DNA from: Hyphomicrobiales bacterium | Lineage (GTDB): Bacteria; Pseudomonadota; Alphaproteobacteria; Rhizobiales; Rhizobiaceae | Length of the DNA stretch: 64,000 nucleotides | Assembly (NCBI GenBank): GCA_900468805.1 | Contig: UEIF01000030.1 | Coordinates: forward strand, 1-64,000 | Direction: 5' to 3' | Part shown: one piece after another, positions 1 to 7,848 of the stretch | Layout: the number at the start of each line of letters is the position of its first letter | Position numbering within the stretch: position 1 is the stretch's first letter | Position numbers and translations under genes: made by a program | Notes under the pieces: generated by a model | What the model was told of the DNA's origin: nothing | Databases searched by the model: none | Seen by the model: only the letters and a program-made list of their open reading frames with translations

Positions 1-192
1 CTCGGCTGGGATCCTGCCATCGTCAACGTCAACGGCGGCGCGATCGCCATCGGTCATCCGATCGGTGCGTCGGGCGCGCGCGTCCTCAACACCCTGCTTT
101 TCGAGATGAAGCGCCGCGGCGCCAGGAAAGGTCTTGCCACATTATGCATTGGCGGCGGCATGGGTGTCGCCATGTGCTTCGAGGCAATGTAA
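1..192 (+). CDS. phbA: Acetyl-CoA acetyltransferase (beta-ketothiolase), C-terminal fragment
   Basis: The window opens inside this gene; 63 codons remain, ending in TAA at 190-192. The product condenses two acetyl-CoA to acetoacetyl-CoA, the first step of polyhydroxybutyrate synthesis. The fragment carries the two C-terminal thiolase signatures: the GHPIGASGAR block with the catalytic His, and the CIGGGMG block with the second active-site Cys. The next gene, 65 bp downstream on the same strand, is the matching acetoacetyl-CoA reductase, which supports the biosynthetic (PhbA) rather than the degradative thiolase. The N-terminal part lies outside the window. Confidence 0.93.
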   Translation, partial: LGWDPAIVNVNGGAIAIGHPIGASGARVLNTLLFEMKRRGARKGLATLCIGGGMGVAMCFEAM

Positions 193-216
193 ATAGCCTA
201 CAATGCATATTTTGAG

Positions 217-234
217 GCCCGCCTCAGAGCGGGC
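217..234 (+). other. Hairpin in the phbA-phbB intergenic region
   Basis: GCCCGC (217-222) pairs with GCGGGC (229-234) around a 6-nt loop. Only two T residues follow, so it is a weak intrinsic terminator at best. It could slow polymerase or protect the phbA message 3' end, lowering phbB relative to phbA. Seen directly; role inferred. Confidence 0.45.
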
Positions 235-257
235 TTACAACAACAGGGGAGCGGAAC

Positions 258-983
258 ATGAGCAGAGTGGCTCTGGTCACTGGAGGTACGCGCGGCATTG
301 GCGCAGCAATCTCGATGGCGCTACAGAATGCCGGCTATAAGGTTGCCGCCAACTATGGCGGCAATGACGAGAAGGCCAAGGCATTTCACGATGTCACCGG
401 CATTCCGGTCTTCAAGTGGGACGTGTCCGACTATGTCGCTTGCGGCGACGGTATCGCCAAGGTTCAGGCCGAGCTCGGCGCGATCGAAATTCTCATCAAT
501 AATGCCGGCATCACGCGCGATGCGATGTTCCACAAGATGACACCGCAGCAGTGGCATGAGGTGATCAACACCAACCTCACCGGCCTCTTCAATATGACTC
601 ACCATGTCTGGGCCGGCATGCGCGACCGCGGCTTCGGCCGCATCGTCAATATCTCCTCCATCAATGGCCAGAAGGGCCAGATGGGACAGGTGAATTATTC
701 AGCTGCCAAGGCCGGTGACCTCGGCTTCACCAAGGCGCTCGCTCAGGAAGGCGCCGTCAAGAACATCACCGTCAACGCCATCTGCCCCGGTTACATCGGC
801 ACGGAGATGGTGCTCGCCGTGCCGGAAAAGGTGCTGAATGAGAAGATTATTCCGCAAATCCCAGTAGGGCGCCTCGGCGAACCCGAGGAGATCGGGCGCT
901 GCGTGACCTTCCTCGTTTCCGACGATGCCGGTTTCATCACCGGTTCGACGCTGACTGCCAATGGCGGTCAGTTCTTCGTCTGA
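258..983 (+). CDS. phbB: Acetoacetyl-CoA reductase
   Basis: NADPH-dependent reduction of acetoacetyl-CoA to (R)-3-hydroxybutyryl-CoA, the monomer for PHB. The 241-residue product is a classical short-chain dehydrogenase: cofactor motif TGGTRGIG at residues 8-15, NNAG at 81-84, catalytic Ser134, Tyr147 and Lys151 (YSAAK). Length fits PhbB. The ATG at 258 follows AGGGGAG (245-251) at good spacing. Its place directly after phbA gives the standard rhizobial phbAB pair; the polymerase gene phbC is not in this window. Confidence 0.96.
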   Translation: MSRVALVTGGTRGIGAAISMALQNAGYKVAANYGGNDEKAKAFHDVTGIPVFKWDVSDYVACGDGIAKVQAELGAIEILINNAGITRDAMFHKMTPQQWHEVINTNLTGLFNMTHHVWAGMRDRGFGRIVNISSINGQKGQMGQVNYSAAKAGDLGFTKALAQEGAVKNITVNAICPGYIGTEMVLAVPEKVLNEKIIPQIPVGRLGEPEEIGRCVTFLVSDDAGFITGSTLTANGGQFFV

Positions 984-1126
984 ACCTGTTTCTTTTGGTT
1001 GTGGCGCAGTTGCTCCGGAAGTTGCCTGTGCCATCATAAGGCCTGGCGGATGCGCTAGGCTGCAAAAGCCCCACGGACGGCGCTCAGATCGTCGCCGCCA
1101 CGCGGTTTCCGGTTTCTTCGAGAGCG

Positions 1127-1270
1127 TCAGGCGTTTGGATGATGCCGTCTGTTGACCTTGACGGGCACCTTCTGGACGCGGTCCTGGCTGCGAAGGGCGG
1201 CGACCGTCGTCGTGAAAAAGGCTGCCGCGATCAGGACGGCGACGGCGGAATTCAGCAGGATCTGGGCCAT
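1127..1270 (-). CDS. Small single-pass membrane protein, 47 aa
   Basis: Unrecognised small gene. The ATG (complement of 1268-1270) is preceded on the minus strand by GGAAAGG about 9 nt upstream, a good ribosome binding site. The 47-residue product starts MAQILLNSAVAV, has one hydrophobic segment at about residues 4-25, and ends in a basic tail rich in Lys, Arg and His. This suggests an inner-membrane micropeptide with the basic end in the cytoplasm or periplasm. It stands alone between phbB (convergent) and a lipoprotein gene on the same strand. Support is the RBS plus composition; conservation in other Rhizobium genomes is the needed test. Confidence 0.55.
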   Translation of the reverse strand: MAQILLNSAVAVLIAAAFFTTTVAALRSQDRVQKVPVKVNRRHHPNA

Positions 1271-1462
1271 GGTAGCTTACCTTTCCATTCGCGGGCGCCA
1301 TGTGCGTTGCCCCGCGATCTTGAAAGGAATATGCGCTCGGCCTTGGTGGCGCGGTAGATTTGACTTCAGCGACCAATCGTCAACGGCGTGTTGACGACAA
1401 AAGAACGTAAGAAAACGGGCGCAGAAGCGCCCGTTTAAAACTTCCGATGAACCGGGTGTCGA

Positions 1463-1717
1463 TTAGCGGCAACGTGCTTCGTATCGGCGGCCGTAGCGGT
1501 CGCGATAGACGCAATAGCCGCGACGCTCGACCGACTGGCCGATGAGAGCGCCAGTCAGACCGCCGGCGACTGCGCCGACTGCCGCGCCACCCCAGCTGTT
1601 GCTGACAGCGCCGCCGATGATAGCGCCCGTGCCGGCACCGATCGCCGTGCCCTGCTCCGTCGGGGTGCAGGAGGCGAGAGCGCCGATGAGCGCGCAGCTG
1701 AGAACAATCTTTTTCAT
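1463..1717 (-). CDS. Glycine-zipper outer-membrane lipoprotein
   Basis: 84-residue envelope protein. A lipoprotein signal peptide ends in the lipobox LASC with Cys17 as the lipidated residue. Residues about 24-64 form a glycine-zipper region (repeated GAxxGG/GG...G spacing, as in the SlyB/Rick_17kDa-type 2TM domain), followed by a Tyr/Arg-rich tail. Such proteins sit in the outer membrane and support envelope integrity. The start ATG is followed by a Lys-Lys n-region, as expected. Exact role unknown. Confidence 0.82.
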   Translation of the reverse strand: MKKIVLSCALIGALASCTPTEQGTAIGAGTGAIIGGAVSNSWGGAAVGAVAGGLTGALIGQSVERRGYCVYRDRYGRRYEARCR

Positions 1718-1743
1718 GTCTAACTCCCCAGGTTACCGGCCTT

Positions 1744-1899
1744 TTAAATTCGGCCCATCAATACAAGAATGATGATGATGACGAGAACTAACCCTAAACC
1801 ACCGGAAGGTCCATAGCCCCAGCCTCGGCTATAGCCCCAATTCGGCAAGGCGCCGACCAATAATAGAATAAGGATAATAAGAAGTATCGTGCCTAACAT
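1744..1899 (-). CDS. DUF3309-type small membrane protein, 51 aa
   Basis: A 51-residue ORF starting MLGTILLIILILLLVGALP, followed by a Trp/Gly/Tyr-rich centre (NWGYSRGWGYGPSGG) and a second hydrophobic segment ending at the C-terminus. The pattern of helix, GWGYGPSGG loop and helix is that of the DUF3309 family, short proteins common in rhizobia and other proteobacteria and often near stress or envelope genes. Function unknown. It lies 26 bp upstream of the glycine-zipper lipoprotein on the same strand, so they may be cotranscribed. Confidence 0.78.
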   Translation of the reverse strand: MLGTILLIILILLLVGALPNWGYSRGWGYGPSGGLGLVLVIIIILVLMGRI

Positions 1900-2722
1900 G
1901 GTGTTTGTCCTGACTCATCCTCATTTCGACTGGACTAGAAACACGCATCTTCGACTTTTGTTCCCGGCTAATCTCTCGGAATATCACGGCGCCGTTATCG
2001 ATTGTTTCCCTGAAGCCGAGTTTAGCCGGCGCGCCAGATGCCAAGCCGGCAAAGAATTCTGCCGCCTTTTATCCGTATGGTTAAAAATTTGTTCAAATAC
2101 AACAGCTTGTGGTGAACAAAGCGGGAAAACGGCGATGTCTCCGATTCGTCAGCGATTCGTTCCGGCTTTGATCAGCGCCGAGCGTTGATCGGCTTGTGGG
2201 GCGACCGTCTTAAAGCATCGTAAATTCTGCGTGGAAATGATTAACGTGATCTGGCGCTTTCGGCCGACACTGCCGAATTGGCCAAACCGTATATTGGTAG
2301 TGGCGGCAAGACGCTCACAACATCTCGCCGTGAACGAAAAGGGAAAACCTCGATATCGGCGATTCGTCTCCGATTCGTTCCGGCTTTGGTCGAAGGGTTA
2401 ATTTTAGATAGGATCTGCGGGTCTTTACAGTTCGGCAAGAAACGTTAATCGCGGGCGATGAAATCCATCTTCGGCCGAGTCTTCCGATTCAGCATCTAGT
2501 GTAAAAACGCGATTCAAAATCAATACTTAGCCGTGAACAAAAGCTGAATCAGCCAGAGTCAGCGATTCGTCTCCGATTCGTTCTCAGGCTGTTCCGAATC
2601 TTAAATCAAGGACTTAGCAGGGCCGCGATTTCGATGCCCAATCTGCGGTCTATTTCAAATCTGCCCTTGCGTTTAGAGCTTCGGCTGTCCATGTGTTCTG
2701 TGCCTTACCCGCAGGAGCCGAC
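1900..2722. other. Long non-coding stretch, AT-rich, with repeats and many GANTC sites
   Basis: About 820 bp without a convincing gene; ORFs here are short, lack ribosome binding sites and have poor composition. The interval holds three related 60-bp units (separate entry) and twelve GANTC sites between 2143 and 2600, the recognition sequence of the alphaproteobacterial cell-cycle methylase CcrM. A single DnaA-box-like TTATCCGTA occurs near 2069. Promoters for the helicase on the right and the DUF3309 gene on the left must lie here, but no clear -35/-10 pair stands out. Confidence 0.6.
2112..2592 (+). repeat. Three spaced copies of a 60-bp unit with paired GATTCG motifs
   Basis: Units start at 2112, 2330 and 2533. 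Each begins GTGAAC(A/G)AA and, exactly 31 nt after that start, has GATTCG, then a second GATTCG exactly 11 nt later (2143/2154, 2361/2372, 2564/2575), ending GTTC. Units one and two also share the following CCGGCTTTG. The middle of each unit is diverged, so conservation sits in the motif pair. The 11-nt step is one helical turn, which suits a protein that binds one DNA face. The units overlap GANTC methylation sites. Function unknown. Confidence 0.75.
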
Positions 2723-5700
2723 TTGACCCCGGGGCGCCCCGCCTCACTTGCATGGACCATGACCCTGACTTCGCAGCCGATGATACTGAGCGGGCGCGGC
2801 GTGACCGCGGTGCTCGGGCCGACCAATACCGGCAAGACCCATTACGCGATCGAGCGCATGGTGGCGCATGGCACTGGTGTCATCGGCCTGCCGCTTCGCC
2901 TGCTTGCGCGCGAAGTCTATACGCGCGTGGTGGAAAAGGTCGGCGCCCATAATGTGGCCTTGGTGACAGGCGAAGAAAAGATCTCGCCGCCGAATGCGCG
3001 TTTCTCCGTCTGCACGGTCGAGGCGATGCCCCGAGAAACCAAGGCTGCGTTTGTCGCCATTGACGAAGTCCAGCTTGCGGGCGACCTCGAGCGCGGCCAT
3101 ATTTTTACAGACCGCATCCTGCATCTGCGCGGCCGCGACGAGACGCTTCTGCTTGGTGCCGGCACCATGCGGCCGATCCTCCAGCAGCTTCTGCCGGGGA
3201 TAACCGTCACCGAGCGGCCGCGGCTTTCCCACCTTCTCTATGCCGGGCAGAAGAAGATCACCCGGCTGCCGCAGCGCTCGGCAATCGTCGCCTTTTCGGC
3301 GGACGAGGTCTATGCGATCGCAGAGCTGATCCGGCGCCAGCGGGGCGGGGCAGCCGTCGTGCTCGGGGCGCTCAGCCCCCGCACCCGCAATGCGCAAGTG
3401 GCGCTCTATCAAGAAGGCGACGTCGAATATCTTGTCGCCACCGATGCGATCGGCATGGGTCTCAATCTCGATGTCGATCATGTGGCCTTCGCACAGGACC
3501 GCAAGTTCGACGGCTATCAGTTCCGCAATCTCAATCCTGGCGAACTCGGCCAGATTGCCGGACGCGCAGGACGTCATACACGCGACGGGACCTTCGGCGT
3601 AACCGGCCAGGTCTCGCCGTTCGACGAAGAGCTGGTGCAGCGCATCGAGGGCCATGAGTTCGACAACGTCAAGGTTCTGCAGTGGCGGACCAAGGATCTC
3701 GATTTTTCATCGATACAATCCCTGCGGGCGAGCCTTGAAACAGGTCCTCGTGTACCGGGTCTGACGCGGGCGCTGCCTGCGGTCGACCAGCAGGCGCTCG
3801 AGCATCTGTCGCGGTATCCGGAAATCGTCGATCTCGCAAACACGCCGGCGCGCGTCGAAAAACTGTGGGAGGCTTGCGCTCTACCGGATTACCGGCGCAT
3901 AACGCCAGCGCAACATGCCGATCTTATTTCTACCCTCTTTTCCGATCTTGTGCGCTATGGCACGGTGAACGAGCAGTTTTTAGCGGAGCAGGTTCACCGC
4001 TCCGATCGTACAGATGGGGAAATTGACACGCTTTCGGCGCGAATCGCGCAGATAAGAACCTGGACCTATGTTTCGAATCGGCCCGGTTGGCTTGCCGATC
4101 CGACACACTGGCAGGAAAAGACGCGGGAAATCGAAGATCGATTGTCCGATGCGTTACATGAAAGGTTGACGAAACGCTTTGTTGATCGCAGGACATCTGT
4201 GCTCATGAAGCGCCTGAGAGAGAATGCGATGCTGGAAGCTGAAATCAGTGTGAATGGCGATGTCTTTGTTGAAGGACATCATGTGGGGCAGTTGAGCGGG
4301 TTCCGTTTTACGCCTGTTGGTGGAACGGGCGGACCGGACGCCAGGGCGGTTCAGGCTGCGTCCCAGAAGGCGCTCGCGCTTGAATTCGAAGCCCGCGCAG
4401 CACGCCTGCATGCCGCAGGCAATGCCGATCTGGCGATCGGTTCGGATGGCCTTGTGCGTTGGCTTGGCGACCCCGTCGGACGTCTTTCCGGCAGCGATCA
4501 TGTGATGCGTCCGCGCGTCATCCTGCTTGCCGACGAGCAGCTTACGGGCAATGCGCGCGATCATGTCGCTGCCCGTATCGAGCGCTTCGTCAACCATCAT
4601 ATCAGCACGGTGCTGAAGCCGCTCGACGATCTGTCGCGCGCTGAAGACCTGCAGGGCCTTGCCAAGGGGCTTGCCTTCCAGCTCGTCGAGAATCTCGGCG
4701 TGCTCTTTCGCCGTGACGTGACGGAAGAGGTGAAATCTCTGGATCAAGATGCGCGCGCCTCCATGCGACGTTACGGCATCCGCTTCGGCGCCTACCATAT
4801 CTTCGTACCGGCGCTTCTGAAGCCGGCACCGGCAGAGCTCATCACTCTGCTCTGGGCCCTGAAGAATGACGGGCTCGACAAGCCGGGTCATGGCGACCTC
4901 ATTCCGGTGCTGGCCGCCGGCCGTACCTCTGTCGTTACCGATCCGAGCTACGAACGCATGTTCTATAAGCTCGCCGGCTTCCGTTTCCTCGGCAAGCGCG
5001 CGGTGCGTATCGATATCCTCGAGCGTCTGGCAGACCTTATCCGTCCGCTCCTGCAGTGGAAGCCGGGTCAGGCCAGCCGTCCGGAAGGCGCTTATGACGG
5101 TCGCCGCTTCACGACGACGACGGCGATGCTGTCCATTCTCGGCGCGACGCTGGAAGACATGGAAGAGATCCTCAAAGGTCTCGGCTATCGCGCCGACGCC
5201 GTGAAGGCCGAAGAGGCCGCTGCATTCCTTGCGACGCAAGACGTGGCATCGGCTCCTGCAGTGGCGACTGAGGCCGCGGCAGAGGAGGCTGGCGAAAAGG
5301 CCGATCATGACGACGCAGATGGCGCTGCGGAAGAAGCGCCCGCGGCCGAAGCCGCACCTGTGGCTGCGGAAACGCCTGCACCAGCCGAAGTTTCGACTGA
5401 AGCAGGCGAGACTGAAGCTGAGGCTGCAGAGCCGAAGCCGGTTCTCCTGTGGCGCCTGGGTGGCCGCAACGAAAACCAGCGCCAGGCGCGCGGTCATGGT
5501 GATCGTCGTGGCGGGCAGGGCGAACGACAGGGCCAAGGGCAGGGCCAGGAACGCGGCGACCGCAATCGCCGCCCTGGCGGCGGTGAAGGCGGCGAGGCCC
5601 GTGACGGCAATCGCCACAACAACCGTAACCGGGATGGTGGCAAAAGCGACGGCGGTAATCGCGACGCCGGCAGGCCACAGCAGGCGCGCAACGACCGGAA

Positions 5701-5884
5701 CGAACAGCGCGGCGACCGTCAGGACCGCGGTGACCGCAAGGATCGTGGCGACCGCAACAATAACAACCGCGGCAATTCGCAGCCGCTGCGCTTCGAGGCT
5801 AAGCCGCCGCGCAAGGAGAAGCCGATCGATCCGGATTCGCCCTTCGCCAAACTTGCAGCGCTCAAGGAGCAGATGAAGAAGTAA
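2723..5884 (+). CDS. Suv3-like DEAD/DEAH-family RNA helicase with RG/RN-rich tail
   Basis: Large superfamily 2 helicase of the mitochondrial SUV3/alphaproteobacterial type, expected to unwind RNA in degradation or ribosome-related processing. Walker A is GPTNTGKT near the N-terminus, Walker B is DEVQ, and the helicase C domain ends with the Q-I-A-G-R-A-G-R motif. After about residue 850 comes an Ala/Glu-rich acidic linker, then about 110 residues of low complexity rich in Arg, Gly, Asn, Asp and Gln, a likely RNA-binding tail. TTG at 2723 is chosen because AGGAG (2713-2717) lies 5 nt upstream; ATG at 2693 and ATG at 2759 are alternatives with weaker ribosome sites. The gene is followed 2 bp later by an S4 RNA-binding protein. 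Confidence 0.87.
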   Translation: MTPGRPASLAWTMTLTSQPMILSGRGVTAVLGPTNTGKTHYAIERMVAHGTGVIGLPLRLLAREVYTRVVEKVGAHNVALVTGEEKISPPNARFSVCTVEAMPRETKAAFVAIDEVQLAGDLERGHIFTDRILHLRGRDETLLLGAGTMRPILQQLLPGITVTERPRLSHLLYAGQKKITRLPQRSAIVAFSADEVYAIAELIRRQRGGAAVVLGALSPRTRNAQVALYQEGDVEYLVATDAIGMGLNLDVDHVAFAQDRKFDGYQFRNLNPGELGQIAGRAGRHTRDGTFGVTGQVSPFDEELVQRIEGHEFDNVKVLQWRTKDLDFSSIQSLRASLETGPRVPGLTRALPAVDQQALEHLSRYPEIVDLANTPARVEKLWEACALPDYRRITPAQHADLISTLFSDLVRYGTVNEQFLAEQVHRSDRTDGEIDTLSARIAQIRTWTYVSNRPGWLADPTHWQEKTREIEDRLSDALHERLTKRFVDRRTSVLMKRLRENAMLEAEISVNGDVFVEGHHVGQLSGFRFTPVGGTGGPDARAVQAASQKALALEFEARAARLHAAGNADLAIGSDGLVRWLGDPVGRLSGSDHVMRPRVILLADEQLTGNARDHVAARIERFVNHHISTVLKPLDDLSRAEDLQGLAKGLAFQLVENLGVLFRRDVTEEVKSLDQDARASMRRYGIRFGAYHIFVPALLKPAPAELITLLWALKNDGLDKPGHGDLIPVLAAGRTSVVTDPSYERMFYKLAGFRFLGKRAVRIDILERLADLIRPLLQWKPGQASRPEGAYDGRRFTTTTAMLSILGATLEDMEEILKGLGYRADAVKAEEAAAFLATQDVASAPAVATEAAAEEAGEKADHDDADGAAEEAPAAEAAPVAAETPAPAEVSTEAGETEAEAAEPKPVLLWRLGGRNENQRQARGHGDRRGGQGERQGQGQGQERGDRNRRPGGGEGGEARDGNRHNNRNRDGGKSDGGNRDAGRPQQARNDRNEQRGDRQDRGDRKDRGDRNNNNRGNSQPLRFEAKPPRKEKPIDPDSPFAKLAALKEQMKK

Positions 5885-5886
5885 TC

Positions 5887-6291
5887 ATGGGTGGAGAGAT
5901 ACAGCCAGGAAGCGGTTCGCGCCAGCGCATCGACAAATGGCTGTTCTTCACACGCATGGTGAAATCACGCTCTCTGGCGCAGAGCCATATCCAGTCCGGT
6001 CATGTCAGCATCAATGGAGCGCGCTGTGCTCAGCCGAGTCAGATGGTGAAGTTTGGCGACCGCGTCGAGATCACGCTGGAGCGGCGAGGGGTCGTTCTTG
6101 TGGTCCGGCTGCCTGGAGACCGGCGGGGACCCTATGAGGAGGCGAGGCTGCTCTATGAGGATCTGTCGCCGCCTCCGGATGAGGCAAAACGCCTCACCCC
6201 TTACGAGCAGGCAATTCGCACCACGGGTTCAGGCAGGCCGACGAAAAAGGAACGGCGTGCAATCGACAGGCTGATGTCGGATGAGGATTAG
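5887..6291 (+). CDS. S4-domain RNA-binding protein (HslR-like)
   Basis: 134-residue protein with an S4 domain at about residues 11-60 (RIDKWLFFTRMVKSRSLA, then the GHVSING turn and GDRVEI strand). The family includes the heat-shock protein Hsp15/HslR, which binds stalled 50S subunits that carry peptidyl-tRNA. The C-terminal tail is charged and ends before TAG at 6289-6291. The ATG lies 2 bp after the helicase stop, so the two are almost certainly cotranscribed, which suggests a shared role in RNA or ribosome maintenance. Confidence 0.88.
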   Translation: MGGEIQPGSGSRQRIDKWLFFTRMVKSRSLAQSHIQSGHVSINGARCAQPSQMVKFGDRVEITLERRGVVLVVRLPGDRRGPYEEARLLYEDLSPPPDEAKRLTPYEQAIRTTGSGRPTKKERRAIDRLMSDED

Positions 6292-6486
6292 AAAACTCTT
6301 CCTGCCGTCAGCTTTTCGAAGATCGTTTGTCCTTGAAATCCTGCTGCAAAGCCGATACGTCACACACAACCTGCCGGGTAGCGTGCTTGCCTCCCAAGCC
6401 TGCTCACGCTTTCTCTCCGGCTCAGGGGACAGGCGCGACGTTCCAGGTTGCCCGGCCCCGCCCGTATGGAAATCCTGGAGTTCTTC

Positions 6487-6825
6487 ATGACCTATGTCGT
6501 GACTGACAATTGCATTCGCTGCAAATACACCGATTGTGTTGAAGTCTGCCCCGTCGACTGTTTCTACGAAGGCGAGAACTTCCTCGTCATTCATCCCGAT
6601 GAATGCATCGACTGCGGCGTCTGCGAGCCGGAATGTCCGGCTGAGGCGATCAAGCCCGACACCGAACCGGGTCTCGACAAGTGGCTGAAGGTCAACGCCG
6701 AATATGCTGCTATCTGGCCGAATATCACGGTCAAGAAGGAGCCGATGCCGGAGGCCAAGGAGATGGACGGCGAGACCGGAAAATTCGAGAAATACTTCTC
6801 GGAAAAGCCCGGCAGCGGCGACTGA
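6487..6825 (+). CDS. fdxA: 7Fe ferredoxin (3Fe-4S/4Fe-4S)
   Basis: 112-residue ferredoxin I type. Cysteines match the Azotobacter FdI pattern with a one-residue shift for Met: Cys9, 17 and 50 for the [3Fe-4S] cluster; Cys21, 40, 43 and 46 for the [4Fe-4S] cluster; Cys12 and Cys25 are the extra cysteines also present in FdI. The C-terminal extension is typical of FdxA. GGAG at 6477-6480 sets the start at 6487; a longer reading from 6448 would add 13 residues without family support. Cytoplasmic electron carrier; partner reductase not in the window. Confidence 0.95.
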   Translation: MTYVVTDNCIRCKYTDCVEVCPVDCFYEGENFLVIHPDECIDCGVCEPECPAEAIKPDTEPGLDKWLKVNAEYAAIWPNITVKKEPMPEAKEMDGETGKFEKYFSEKPGSGD

Positions 6826-7223
6826 AATTTTCGAAGTGGAAGGCCATTGAAACCGGGTTCAGCGGCCGCTTAAACGTTTCAAATTACGCGTGAGTCACAT
6901 GGGGGCTATGTGTTGCCCACATGACTCACGTTAAGCAAATTATTGATTTCCTCATATTTTTGTGATACGTTCACCACACTGTTCCATTTGTGGCATGACG
7001 CATGCCCAAAAACCATCACGAAAGTAAAACAAATCCGCACGCGGTTTCCGTGACATATCAGTAACTTGAGCTGTCGGATCCCAAGATCGCGCGCCAGGAT
7101 ATCTTTTGCTTCTGTCTGGTGGAACCAGAGTGAAGTCACCCGACGGATATAACCGTCTCATCCGGGCCTGACTGACCCGGCTCCGGCCGCCGCCGGAAGC
7201 GTAACAGGGAGTTTTTGATTAGA
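6826..7223. other. Intergenic region fdxA-carD, about 400 bp
   Basis: No gene is supported; two short minus-strand ORFs have no ribosome sites. The region is AT-rich from about 6930 to 7040, which suits a carD promoter. It contains the inverted repeat listed separately (6889-6930). GGGAG at 7207-7211 serves carD. Confidence 0.5.
6889..6930. promoter_or_regulatory. Inverted repeat CGTGAGTCA...TGACTCACG
   Basis: A perfect 9-bp inverted repeat (6889-6897 with 6922-6930); beyond it the arms continue as a further partly matched CATGGG/CCCACA. No T-run follows, so it is not a typical intrinsic terminator for fdxA. Each arm contains GAGTC/GACTC, a GANTC site. It may be a regulator site or a processing hairpin for fdxA mRNA. 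Confidence 0.5.
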
Positions 7224-7796
7224 ATGACCATCCAGCAGAAAAAACCTTCTACCGCACGTCACGGCTTCAAGACTGGTGAATCGATCGTGTACCCCGCGCA
7301 CGGCGTCGGTACCATCACGGCTATCGAAGAGCAAGAAGTCGCCGGCATGAAGCTTGAACTTTTCGTCATCGATTTCGAAAAGGACAAGATGCGTCTGAAG
7401 GTTCCGGTCGCGAAGGCCATGAGCATCGGCATGCGCAAGCTTTCCGAAACCGACTTCGTCGAGCGCGCCCTCAAGGTCGTGCAGGGCAAGGCTCGCGTCA
7501 AGCGCACCATGTGGTCACGCCGCGCCCAGGAATATGATGCCAAGATCAATTCCGGCGACCTGATTTCCATCGCAGAAGTCGTTCGCGATCTCTACCGCGC
7601 TGAAAACCAGCCGGAGCAGTCCTATTCCGAGCGTCAGCTCTATGAAGCTGCCCTCGATCGCATGGCTCGCGAAATCGCTGCTGTCAACAAGATGTCTGAA
7701 ACCGAAGCCGTTCGCCTCGTCGAGACTAATCTCAACAAGGGTCCGAAGCGTGGCAAGGCAATCGAGGAAGATGACTCGCAGGACGAAGCCGCTTAA
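7224..7796 (+). CDS. carD: CarD/CdnL-family RNA polymerase-binding regulator
   Basis: About 190-residue transcription regulator. The N-terminal CarD/TRCF RNA polymerase interaction domain is clear (GESIVYPAHGVGTITAIEEQEVAG...), followed by a helical DNA-binding part (RAQEYDAKINSGDLISIAEVVRDLYR). In Caulobacter and other bacteria the protein stabilises open promoter complexes at rRNA and other growth promoters. ATG at 7224 is chosen; an in-frame TTG at 7215 lies 3 nt from GGGAG (7207-7211) and cannot be excluded. A strong intrinsic terminator follows, so this is a single-gene unit. Confidence 0.93.
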   Translation: MTIQQKKPSTARHGFKTGESIVYPAHGVGTITAIEEQEVAGMKLELFVIDFEKDKMRLKVPVAKAMSIGMRKLSETDFVERALKVVQGKARVKRTMWSRRAQEYDAKINSGDLISIAEVVRDLYRAENQPEQSYSERQLYEAALDRMAREIAAVNKMSETEAVRLVETNLNKGPKRGKAIEEDDSQDEAA

Positions 7797-7818
7797 TAGC
7801 GCATTGTTTTTGCTGTTA

Positions 7819-7848
7819 AAAAAACCCGGCCTTTGTGCCGGGTTTTTT
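7819..7848 (+). terminator. Intrinsic terminator of carD
   Basis: Stem CCCGGC (7825-7830)/GCCGGG (7837-7842) with loop CTTTGT, flanked by an A-run on the left and TTTTTT on the right. It starts 22 bp after the carD stop. The flanking A and T runs make it able to work on both strands. Confidence 0.93.

Noticed and set aside
699..1376. 225-codon minus-strand ORF overlapping the end of phbB
   Set aside because: Runs antisense to phbB and in a different frame from the small 47-codon gene, which has the better ribosome site.
2112..2592. CRISPR array
   Set aside because: Only three diverged units, spaced by about 150 bp of unique sequence of unequal length, and no cas genes.
1900..2722. Chromosomal replication origin
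   Set aside because: GANTC sites and repeats are suggestive, but only one weak DnaA-box-like sequence is present and hemE or other usual alphaproteobacterial origin neighbours are absent.
4154..5617. 487-codon ORF on the minus strand opposite the helicase gene
   Set aside because: It is a shadow of the helicase frame: the plus strand has clear helicase motifs and a low-complexity tail, while the minus-strand product has no recognisable domain and no ribosome site.
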